Shown here: positions 47,663-55,744 of the stretch, piece by piece
How positions within the stretch are numbered: the stretch's first letter is position 1
How the letters are laid out: each line of letters opens with the position of its first letter
Assembly: GCA_017744935.1 (NCBI GenBank)
Contig: JAGIAI010000006.1
Coordinates: 1 to 64,000, forward strand
DNA: 64,000 nt
DNA from: Variovorax sp.
GTDB taxonomy: Bacteria; Pseudomonadota; Gammaproteobacteria; Burkholderiales; Burkholderiaceae_C
Direction: 5' to 3'
The notes under the pieces: model-generated
Seen by the model: the letters and a program-made list of their open reading frames with translations, nothing else
Told to the model about the DNA's origin: nothing
Database searches by the model: none
Made by a program: the position numbers and the translations under genes

Positions 47663-47677
47663 TGACAAATCGTGTCA
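47663..47677. promoter_or_regulatory. TGACA-N5-TGTCA inverted repeat
   Basis: TGACA, AATCG, TGTCA lies 26 bases after the regulator stop and about 130 bases before the diheme gene. It is the second copy of the dyad at 46848-46861. Confidence 0.45.
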
Positions 47678-47745
47678 GGCGCGACGTCTTCCATGGCGTC
47701 GCGGACCTGGCATGAAGACTGCGCAATTCATCCACGACGTCTGCC

Positions 47746-47766
47746 ATGAACTTCCCTGAAGTTCAT
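47746..47766. promoter_or_regulatory. 9-bp perfect inverted repeat in the diheme gene leader
   Basis: ATGAACTTC and GAAGTTCAT are separated by three bases. The repeat contains the first in-frame ATG (47765), so this codon would be buried in a hairpin; the start at 47810 is preferred. It could be an operator or a leader hairpin. Confidence 0.5.
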
Positions 47767-47809
47767 GCGCAACCAATCTATTCAAGACCAGGACGCGAGG
47801 AGAAGAATT

Positions 47810-50140
47810 GTGGACACGATGAATCTGGGCGCCGTGCTGATTGCCGCGGCCGTACTGAGTGCTTGCGGCGGAGGTGGTGGGTCCAAGTCGGGGGTGATCG
47901 GGGCCACCGCGACATCGCCCGCAGCCACGACGCCCTCTGCTTCGCAAGCAGATGGCACTGCGGGCGAGCCGGAGAACATCGGCACCCAGATCGACATGCC
48001 CAACCCCGTGCCGCCATCGCCGGCCCTGCCGCCGACGCAGCCCGTGACGGTGGATGCAAGCCTCGGCATCACGAGCTTCTATCCCCTCTATGCAGTGGGC
48101 TCGCCAGTCACCGAGCAGATCCAGTACCGCGAGACCGACGGAACGCTCGTCACGCTGATGGGCATGCGCCCCACCGAACGCCACGCGCGCGAGCGAGGTG
48201 AAGACTGGACCGCGCCCGACCAGGGGCCGGGCCGCTATCTCACCTTTCCGTCGGCCTACTTCCAGAACCGCACGTATGGCATCGAGATCCGTGACCATGT
48301 GCCGGCCGGCAAGCAGCTCATCGAAATGGTCTTGATCGTCAACGACGGAACCTTCGACGGCACGACATTCAGTCTCTTCCGCAACAGCAATGACGAGAAC
48401 GTGCGCGACTATGGCTGGGCGCTCAACACGGGCTTCAACAACCCGGCCATGGGCGGCAAGCCGATCTGTACGGCGGGCAGCCGCGACTGCAAGATCGACT
48501 TCGATTCGTACTGGGATGTGCCCAAGGGCCAGCCGCACCGCGCGCTCAGGACGGGCGACGTGATCGAGCTGTCGCCCGCCGAGCGCCTGGAGCGCTTCGG
48601 CGACGGGATGCATGCCGGGGAACCCGTCTCCGACAGCCTCAAGGGCAAGGCGGTGGTCGACAGCGCCGGAAGCCGCTATTACTCGTTCGAACAGCTCTAC
48701 GTAGTGGGTCAGGGTCTGGTGCCGTGGTATGGCGTGGCGCCGCGCCTCAACTCCGCGCCGCTGCCCGAGGAGACGCTGCTTGGAGGAACGGCGAGCCTCT
48801 CGTATAACTACTCGGAAGAGCCGATGCGCGTCTTCCAGCAGATGTCCAACAACATCGGCATCGTCAATGCCAAGCGTTTCGTGCAGGGCCGGCGCCTGTT
48901 TCACACATCCTTCCTGGACGGCAAGCATTCCGAACACCCGGACGACAACCCCGTGTTCGCAGCGCACGTGAACCAGCTCGGTCCGCGCTTCAATCAGGAG
49001 CGCTGCATCGCCTGCCACACGCTCAACGGCCGCAGCATCGTTCCGGGCACCGGCGCGCGGTTGGACTCGATGGCCGTGCTCACCGCTGCAGCCGCGTCGA
49101 CCGGCGCCAATCCGCTGCCCGACGCAACGTATGGCGTGAACGTGCAGCAGCGCAGCCGCGATGCGAGCGCCACGGACCTGTCCGTGAGCGTGCAGTCGTA
49201 CGACACCACGCTCTACACGCTGCCCGACGGCGAGAAGGTCGAGCTGAGAAAGCCGGTCTACGCCTTCAAGGGCCCCGTGCCGGCGAAGTACTCGGTGAGG
49301 CAAGCAGCGCAGGTCGTGGGCATGGGGCTGATCGAGGCGATCGACGAATCGACCATTCTCGCGCTGGCCGACCCGACCGATCGCGACGGTGACGGCGTGC
49401 GAGGCGTGCCGAACTGGGTGGCCGATCCCGAGACCGGGAAATTCCATCTGGGCCGCTACGGCTGGAAGGCTTCGAAGGCCACGCTGCGCCAGCAAATCGG
49501 CGATGCGTTGATCAAGGACATGGGCGTCACGAGCCCGGTGTTCCCCTCGCGGGACTGCCAGCGGCTCGGTCCCGATTGCCGCAATGCGGTTGCGGGCACG
49601 TCGATCTCCGCGTCGGAGCTGGAGCGCCTGTCGGACTACCTTTCGCTGCTGGCGGTGCCGGCACAGCGCAGCCTTCGCAGCGGCTTCCCTGCCGACACGC
49701 GCGTCTCGCCGGAGCACGATGTCAACCCCATGCAGATCAGCCGTGGCAGCGCCTTGTTCGCGCAAGCCCGATGCGTGGCCTGTCACACGCCACAGATGAA
49801 AACGGGTGCGAACCATCCCTTCGCCGAGTTGCGCAACCAGACGATCCGCCCCTACTCCAACCTGCTGCTGCACGACATGGGACCGGGCCTTGCCGACACG
49901 CTTGCCGAAGGCAAGGCGACTGCCAGCATGTGGCGAACGGCACCGCTGTGGGGACTGGGATCGTTGAAGTACGTGCAGGGCAACGCGGAGAGCGTCCACT
50001 ACCTGCACGACGGCCGGGCGCGGACGTTGATGGAAGCCATCCTGTGGCATGGCGGCGAGGCCGCGGCGAGCCGCGGCAAGTTCGAAGCGATGTCCAAGGA
50101 AGAGCGGGACGCCGTGATCGAGTTTCTGAGCTCCCTGTGA
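47810..50140 (+). CDS. diheme cytochrome c lipoprotein, thiol-oxidoreductase-like (DUF1111 family)
   Basis: The GTG at 47810 has GAGGAG 7 bases upstream and yields 776 residues. The signal ends in the lipobox LSAC followed by a Gly run. Haem sites are CIACH (Cys399-His403) and CVACH (Cys655-His659). The C-terminal half is the DUF1111 diheme oxidoreductase domain, related to diheme peroxidases (PLWGLGSLKYVQGN, YLHDGRARTLMEAILWHGGEA). A ~380-residue N-terminal region of unknown function precedes it. The protein is probably anchored to the envelope. It is translationally coupled to the glucanase-like gene downstream. Confidence 0.9.
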   Translation: MDTMNLGAVLIAAAVLSACGGGGGSKSGVIGATATSPAATTPSASQADGTAGEPENIGTQIDMPNPVPPSPALPPTQPVTVDASLGITSFYPLYAVGSPVTEQIQYRETDGTLVTLMGMRPTERHARERGEDWTAPDQGPGRYLTFPSAYFQNRTYGIEIRDHVPAGKQLIEMVLIVNDGTFDGTTFSLFRNSNDENVRDYGWALNTGFNNPAMGGKPICTAGSRDCKIDFDSYWDVPKGQPHRALRTGDVIELSPAERLERFGDGMHAGEPVSDSLKGKAVVDSAGSRYYSFEQLYVVGQGLVPWYGVAPRLNSAPLPEETLLGGTASLSYNYSEEPMRVFQQMSNNIGIVNAKRFVQGRRLFHTSFLDGKHSEHPDDNPVFAAHVNQLGPRFNQERCIACHTLNGRSIVPGTGARLDSMAVLTAAAASTGANPLPDATYGVNVQQRSRDASATDLSVSVQSYDTTLYTLPDGEKVELRKPVYAFKGPVPAKYSVRQAAQVVGMGLIEAIDESTILALADPTDRDGDGVRGVPNWVADPETGKFHLGRYGWKASKATLRQQIGDALIKDMGVTSPVFPSRDCQRLGPDCRNAVAGTSISASELERLSDYLSLLAVPAQRSLRSGFPADTRVSPEHDVNPMQISRGSALFAQARCVACHTPQMKTGANHPFAELRNQTIRPYSNLLLHDMGPGLADTLAEGKATASMWRTAPLWGLGSLKYVQGNAESVHYLHDGRARTLMEAILWHGGEAAASRGKFEAMSKEERDAVIEFLSSL

Positions 50141-51186
50141 TGGTTGCCGTTATGAAGAAGCTTCGTGTGAATCGCCTGAATCGCGTGCCGCCGGGCGAAC
50201 GCCGGCGCCTGCTCGCCGCGGGTCTTGCAGCCTTGGCCGCGGCTGGTCTCACGGCCTGTGGCGGTGGCGGCGGTGGTGCTGGTACTGGTACTGCGGCAAT
50301 CGCCGGCGCAGCCAACGCGGGTGGCGGGGGCAACGCACCTGCTTCCTCTGCGCCGGGCTCCAGCAGTTCGACTGCACAGCCTTCATCGGGCAGCAGCGGC
50401 GTCAGTCCCGGCAAGAGCATGAAGCGCGGCATCGCCTACGACATTGCGACGGAGCAGGACATGGCTGCGCTCGCGCCCGGGGTCAGCTGGTGGTACGACT
50501 GGGCCCTCCGGCCGAATGCGGGCGCTCCTTCGGACCACACCGCGCGTTTCGGCATGGACTTCGTTCCCATGCTGTGGGGCGACTTCGACGACGCGCAGGC
50601 GCTCGCCTACCTGCAGTCGCATCCGGAGATCCGGCATCTGCTGCTGCTCAACGAGCCCAACCTCACCGACCAGGCCAACCTCACGCCGGCGCAGGCTGCG
50701 CAACTCTGGCCGCGCTACGAGGCGATCGCTGCACAGACAGGCGTCCAACTCGTCGGCCCTGCGATGACCTGGGGCACGATGCCCGGCTTTGCCGATCCGG
50801 TCGTATGGCTCGATGCGTTCTACGCCGCCTACCGTGGGGCGAACAGCAACCGCGATCCCCGTATCGACTACCTGGCCTTTCACTGGTACGACTACGGCCT
50901 GAAGGATCAGCTCGATCGCCTGAACAAGTACGGCAAGCCGTTCTGGGTCACCGAGTTCGCCAACTGGCACAACGGAGACGGCAGCGCGCAGATCGACACG
51001 GTGGACAAGCAGATGGCGCAGATGGCCGAGATGGTCGCTGTCTGCGAGTCGCGCGCCGACGTCTTCCGCTATGCATGGTTCACCGGTCGCTGGACGCAGG
51101 GCGGCGACCCGCACCACACGAGCGTGCTCGCCACCAATGGCCAGCTCACCGCCCTTGGCAGCCATTACCTGCAGTTGCCGCACTGA
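50140..51186 (+). CDS. GH128-like glucanase lipoprotein (glycosyl hydrolase catalytic core)
   Basis: The ATG at 50140 shares one base with the diheme stop (TGATG), giving 348 residues. The N-terminus RRRLLAAGLAALAAAGLTAC ends in a lipobox Cys, followed by a Gly/Ser/Ala-rich linker of about 50 residues. The rest is a TIM-barrel resembling the Asl1/GH128 endo-beta-1,3-glucanase family, with the candidate catalytic Glu residues in LLLLNEPN and FWVTEFANWH and the barrel strand YLAFHWYDYG. The related linker style in the preceding protein suggests that both are anchored on the same surface. The glucan target is inferred. Confidence 0.85.
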   Translation: MVAVMKKLRVNRLNRVPPGERRRLLAAGLAALAAAGLTACGGGGGGAGTGTAAIAGAANAGGGGNAPASSAPGSSSSTAQPSSGSSGVSPGKSMKRGIAYDIATEQDMAALAPGVSWWYDWALRPNAGAPSDHTARFGMDFVPMLWGDFDDAQALAYLQSHPEIRHLLLLNEPNLTDQANLTPAQAAQLWPRYEAIAAQTGVQLVGPAMTWGTMPGFADPVVWLDAFYAAYRGANSNRDPRIDYLAFHWYDYGLKDQLDRLNKYGKPFWVTEFANWHNGDGSAQIDTVDKQMAQMAEMVAVCESRADVFRYAWFTGRWTQGGDPHHTSVLATNGQLTALGSHYLQLPH

Positions 51187-51823
51187 CGAACCCTGAAAGA
51201 CGCGCGCAGTCTCGCGAAACCCGGCGATCAAGACCGGTGCGACGACGCAGTACGCCTACGACAACTACCTGGACGACAAGGCCAAGGCCTACAACAGCAG
51301 CGAACTACTGGCGCTCAACAACCACGAGTTGCTGGTGCTCGAACGCGACGGCAAGGGCCTCGGCGACGACAGCAACGCCGACGTCAAGCGCATCTACAAG
51401 ATCGACATCAAGGGTGCGGCCGATGTCTCGGGGTTGACCGGCCAGGCCGCGCTGCTGCAGAAGGCGGCCCCGAAGTCCCTCTTCCTGGACATTGCAGCCG
51501 CCCTGAAGGCGCACGGCCTCACGGCGGCGCAGATCCCCGCCAAGCTCGAAGGCATGACCTTCGGCGAGGATGTGATGGTTGACGGCGTGACCAAGCACAC
51601 GCTGTACGTCGGCAATGACAACGACTTCCTGGCCACGACGCCGGGTGGGCTCGCCAATCCGAACCAGTGGTTCGTTTTCGCGTTCACCGATGCCGACCTG
51701 GGCGGATCGAAGTTCGTCAACCAGCGGTTTCGGGACGATCAAGGCCACCGCGAAGACGATGATGACGATGACGATGACGAGGACGAGGACGAGGACGACG
51801 ACCACGATCACGGCAGGCAATAG
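51187..51823 (+). pseudogene. remnant of a phytase-like esterase, N-terminus missing
   Basis: The frame ending at 51823 is open back through 51187 without a usable start (first candidate a TTG at 51329). It matches the C-terminal part of secreted 'esterase-like activity of phytase' proteins: YAYDNYLDDKAKAYNSSELL, FLVLERDG-type LLVLERDGKGLGDDS, KIDIKGAADVSG, and LYVGNDNDF. The tail is a run of Asp/Glu followed by HDHGRQ. No signal peptide or N-terminal domain exists, because the preceding glucanase gene ends at 51186. This looks like a gene decapitated by deletion. Confidence 0.75.
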
Positions 51824-51875
51824 GCGCACGCGGCCGGACCTTCCCATCCGGTCTTGATCGTGGCACCCTCGCCAG

Positions 51876-53486
51876 ATGTCGGCCGACACTTGGTGGAAGA
51901 ACGGAATCGTCTATCAGATCTACCCGCGCTCGTTTCAGGATAGCGACGGCGACGGCATTGGTGACCTCGATGGAATCCGGGCGCGACTCGACTATCTCGT
52001 CGCGCTCGGCATCGACGCCGTGTGGATCTCGCCGATCTATCCCTCGCCGATGGCGGACTTCGGCTACGACATCTCCGATTTCTGCGGCATCGACCCACGC
52101 TTCGGCACGCTGGATGGCTTCGATGCCCTGGTGAGCGACGCCCATTCGCGTGGGCTCAAGGTCATCATGGACTTCGTGCCGAACCACACCTCCGACCAGC
52201 ATCCATGGTTCGTGCAGAGCCGCAGCGCACGCAATGACCCACGACGCGACTGGTACCTTTGGCGCGACCCCGCGCCCGACGGTGGACCGCCCAACAACTG
52301 GATCAGCAACTTCGGCGGCCCGGCCTGGCGCTTCGATCCGACGACCGCCCAGTACTACGCCCATTCGTTCCTGAAGGAACAGCCCGACCTCAACTGGCGC
52401 AACCCCGAAGTGCGCGCCGCGATGTACGAGGTGCTGCGCTTCTGGCTTCGGCGCGGCGTCGACGGATTCCGCGTCGACGTGCTCTCCCAGATCATGAAGG
52501 ACGCCCAGTTCCGCGACAACCCGCCGAACCCGGACTTCGTGGAAGGTCAGGACCCGTTTCACCGCTGGTTGATGCTCTACAACACGGACCTGCCGGAGGT
52601 GCAGGAGATCGTGGTCGAGATGCGCGGCGTTGTCGATGCATTCAGCGATGCAGGCGCGTCGCGCGTGCTGATCGGCGAGCTCTACCTGCCGCTTCCGCGT
52701 CTGGTCGCCTACTACGGCCAGAGCGCCAATGGCGTTCTCGAAGGCGTGCAGCTGCCCTTCAACTTCCAGCTGATCGGCGCCGAGTGGCAGGCCGCGCACA
52801 TCGGCCAGCTGGTGCGCGACTATGAAGCCGCCCTGCCCGACGGCGCGCAACCGAACTGGGTGCTTGGCAATCACGACAGGTCTCGCATCGCGAGCCGCGT
52901 CGGCGCGAAGATGGCGCGTCTCGCGGCCATGCTGCTGCTCACGCTGCGCGGGACGCCGACGCTCTACTACGGCGACGAGATCGGCATGACGGACGTTCCC
53001 ATCCCCGCCGAGGAAGTGCAGGACCCGTTCGAGAAGAACAAGCCCGGCATGGGCCTGGGCCGCGACCCGGAGCGAACCCCGATGCCGTGGAGCGCCGCAC
53101 CCAGCGCCGGCTTCACGACCGGCACGCCGTGGCTGCGCCTGGCGGACGACTGGCGAACACGCAACGTGGAAGCCCAATCACGCGACGCGGGGTCGATGCT
53201 TGCGCTCTACCAGCGCCTCATCGCATTGCGCCGCGCAGAGCCGGCGTTGCACCAGGGCGACCATGAAGCGCTGGCAGCCGGGGGCGAAGTGCTCGCCTAC
53301 GCACGCAACAGTGGCGGACAACGACTGGTGGTGCTTTTGAACTTCGGCGCCACGTCGGCGCCGATCTCACCGGCGCTGATCCCGCGCGAGCCGACCGTGC
53401 TCGCATCGACCGACCCCGCGCGCGCCAACGTCATCGATGGCCCGCTGGTGCTCGCACCTTACGAAGGCGTCGTCATCTCGATGTAG
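51876..53486 (+). CDS. GH13 alpha-glucosidase
   Basis: A 536-residue cytoplasmic enzyme of the oligo-1,6-glucosidase/alpha-glucosidase subgroup of GH13. The catalytic triad is visible: nucleophile Asp201 (GFRVDVL), acid/base Glu268 (IGELYLP) and stabilising Asp334 (GNHDRSR). MDFVPNHTS near 98-106 is conserved region I. There is no signal peptide. It hydrolyses (or transfers) alpha-linked glucose from short oligosaccharides. The last 28 bases overlap the convergent hydrolase gene; no same-strand partner. Confidence 0.95.
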   Translation: MSADTWWKNGIVYQIYPRSFQDSDGDGIGDLDGIRARLDYLVALGIDAVWISPIYPSPMADFGYDISDFCGIDPRFGTLDGFDALVSDAHSRGLKVIMDFVPNHTSDQHPWFVQSRSARNDPRRDWYLWRDPAPDGGPPNNWISNFGGPAWRFDPTTAQYYAHSFLKEQPDLNWRNPEVRAAMYEVLRFWLRRGVDGFRVDVLSQIMKDAQFRDNPPNPDFVEGQDPFHRWLMLYNTDLPEVQEIVVEMRGVVDAFSDAGASRVLIGELYLPLPRLVAYYGQSANGVLEGVQLPFNFQLIGAEWQAAHIGQLVRDYEAALPDGAQPNWVLGNHDRSRIASRVGAKMARLAAMLLLTLRGTPTLYYGDEIGMTDVPIPAEEVQDPFEKNKPGMGLGRDPERTPMPWSAAPSAGFTTGTPWLRLADDWRTRNVEAQSRDAGSMLALYQRLIALRRAEPALHQGDHEALAAGGEVLAYARNSGGQRLVVLLNFGATSAPISPALIPREPTVLASTDPARANVIDGPLVLAPYEGVVISM

Positions 53487-55744
53487 CTGTGCGCATGCCA
53501 GCGCACGCGCACGGGCCATCTTGCGTCGGCGATGGTTTCCGAATTCACGTCCTTGCCGCTGCCGTAGTTGATCTGCCGGTCCGGTCGCCTGTTGAGGCCA
53601 ACCACCAGCACGATGCGGCTACCCGCCGCAAGCTTGCAGGCGGTCACGCGCTCGGCAGTGAAGGCCATCGACTGACGCATGCCGGCCCGAAGGAGCCGGC
53701 GACGCACGCGGTGGCCCGCGTAGCTGGCGCGGAAGTCGTAGGGCTCGAAGAGCAGTTGGTATTCACCACTCGCCGTCTGCTCGTACACCGCGATGTTGAA
53801 GTCCACGTCCTGCCGCGAGGGCGTCATGTCGAACACGCCGCGCAGGCTTCCGTCGATTTCAGTCTCCGCAGGCAGCGGATCGCTGACGAAGCTGACGCTG
53901 TTGCGCATCGCAAGTTCCTTCACGCGCAGCGCGTTCGACCACGGGATGCGCACATCGCGCCGATCGGCAAGATCGACCGAGAGCCGCGGCGTACGAAGGC
54001 TTTCGGACATCGTTGACGACAGCCGATGCGTGTCATCGCGTTCGCCGGCGTCCAGGTACAGGCGCAGGCGGGTGCGCTCCGGCGAATCCAGCGTTGGCAA
54101 ATGGCGCCATTGGTCCGCGCCCATCACCTGGTAGTTGACGCGATCCGACAGCAGAGAAGGCTTGTTCGCGCCCTTCAGGATGTGGTCGAGCCACTGATAG
54201 CGCAGATCGGGCAGATCGACGCGTGCGACGGGGTCCAGCGTGTAGCCGCGCAGCGTTGCGGCCGTACCGGGGCGGATCGATGTCGCGTCGTAGGGGCCGA
54301 CCAGCAGCGTCGTGTCGGCCTGCGGCCGGTTGCGGCGGTGCTCGTTGTGGAAGTACAGCGCGCCGGCATCGGCGCCGAAGTAGCCGGCAAAGGTGAGCAC
54401 CGGAATGTCGATCCGCGCAAACTGCTCTGGCGACGGCAGGAACTTCTGCCAGAAACGATCGTGACTCGGGTGCGTCAGCCAGGTCCGGATCAGCCTGCTG
54501 CGCTTGCCCAGCAGGACGCGGTCGATGTCCCAGTAAGGGCGATCGCCCCGGTACCAGCGCGCGTCGAGTGCCTGCCATATCGCATCCGCGTCGGCGTCAC
54601 CTTCGACGGCGACATCGGGCCGCAGCGGATCGAGGGTCGCGTGCTCCTGCGCCCAGCGCACCATGCTGTTGCGGAAGATCTGCCCGGCCATCGGGAAGTC
54701 GATGCCCGGCGCCATCGGCGCGATCGTGGCGATCGCCTTGAGCGCCGGCGGTCTCCTGCGGGCGACCGCCCACGCGGCATAGCCGGAGTAGCCGTCGCCG
54801 ACCATGGCCACGCGGCCATCGCTCCATGGCTGCTGGACAATCCAGTCGATGACGGCCACGGCGTCCTCGCCATCGCGAACGAAGGGCCACACGGCGCCGT
54901 TGCCGTCGGGCGTGCGTCCGCGCACATAGGCGGTGATGCCGACATAGCCTCTGACGGCGCTGCCTCGCGCGTCGTCCTCTGAGGGATCGAGCGTGAAGCG
55001 CAACAGCGTCGGCAGAGCGCCGTCTGCGCGACCGGGCCGGACCATGCTGGCATGGATGACACCTCCACGCACGGGAATCCGGATGTCGCCTTCCGCCAGA
55101 TAGCGGCTGCGGTTTTCCGCGGCGAACAGTTCGGGCAGCAGCGCCCCGAAGTTGCGACGCGAATCGTATGAAAGCCACATGCGCACGAGCGCCAGCGCGT
55201 CGGCCTCCGGGAGGCTTCCCTTCGCACGCCAGAGATCGAAGGCTTGAGCGAGCGGCTTCCTGTACACGGCAAGCGGCATATCGAGCCGCGCCATGATGGC
55301 CTGGGCCTGCGCATTGTCGAGAGGCGACACCAGTTCCTGGAACGCCCGCCCGTAGGCTTCGGCAAAGCCCACGCGCTCGTCCGCTTCGAGCACGCGCGCG
55401 CGAGCATAGATGCCATCGAGGATCGCACGCTGGGTCAGGTCGTCGAACGGCTTGCCCTGACGCCGGCCGCGCAGCGCCTTGCTGCTGTCGGCGCCCGCAC
55501 GATAGGCGCCGCTGACGATCTGAAGCGCGGTCACGTTGGCAAGGAAGCCGTCCGTGTCCGTCTCCTGGTAGACCGGCAGGATGCGCAGCGCCAGATCCTT
55601 CATCAGCTCTGCTGCAGTGGCGTCGTCGGGATCGGCCGGTGGCCGGAAGCCGAAATCCGCCGCCCGGGCCCAGATGGGCCACGCAAGAAGCAGCCGGATC
55701 AGCGCGCGACGCGCGCGACGGGGGGTGGACCCAGGCTGTCTCAT
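53459..55744 (-). CDS. exported CocE/NonD-family hydrolase
   Basis: A 761-residue protein. After a basic signal peptide (RRARRALIRLLLAWPIWARA, residues about 9-28) there is a helical region of ~170 residues. The Xaa-Pro dipeptidyl-peptidase-type hydrolase (CocE/NonD) follows: VGITAYVRGRTPDG, nucleophile elbow GDGYSGYAAW, GYFGADAGALYFHNEH, and a C-terminal jelly-roll. Known members cleave peptides, cocaine or glutaryl esters. It is the last gene of a four-gene unit and starts within the ABC gene's stop codon (4-bp overlap). Periplasmic; substrate unknown. Confidence 0.87.
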   Translation of the reverse strand: MRQPGSTPRRARRALIRLLLAWPIWARAADFGFRPPADPDDATAAELMKDLALRILPVYQETDTDGFLANVTALQIVSGAYRAGADSSKALRGRRQGKPFDDLTQRAILDGIYARARVLEADERVGFAEAYGRAFQELVSPLDNAQAQAIMARLDMPLAVYRKPLAQAFDLWRAKGSLPEADALALVRMWLSYDSRRNFGALLPELFAAENRSRYLAEGDIRIPVRGGVIHASMVRPGRADGALPTLLRFTLDPSEDDARGSAVRGYVGITAYVRGRTPDGNGAVWPFVRDGEDAVAVIDWIVQQPWSDGRVAMVGDGYSGYAAWAVARRRPPALKAIATIAPMAPGIDFPMAGQIFRNSMVRWAQEHATLDPLRPDVAVEGDADADAIWQALDARWYRGDRPYWDIDRVLLGKRSRLIRTWLTHPSHDRFWQKFLPSPEQFARIDIPVLTFAGYFGADAGALYFHNEHRRNRPQADTTLLVGPYDATSIRPGTAATLRGYTLDPVARVDLPDLRYQWLDHILKGANKPSLLSDRVNYQVMGADQWRHLPTLDSPERTRLRLYLDAGERDDTHRLSSTMSESLRTPRLSVDLADRRDVRIPWSNALRVKELAMRNSVSFVSDPLPAETEIDGSLRGVFDMTPSRQDVDFNIAVYEQTASGEYQLLFEPYDFRASYAGHRVRRRLLRAGMRQSMAFTAERVTACKLAAGSRIVLVVGLNRRPDRQINYGSGKDVNSETIADARWPVRVRWHAHSYIEMTTPS

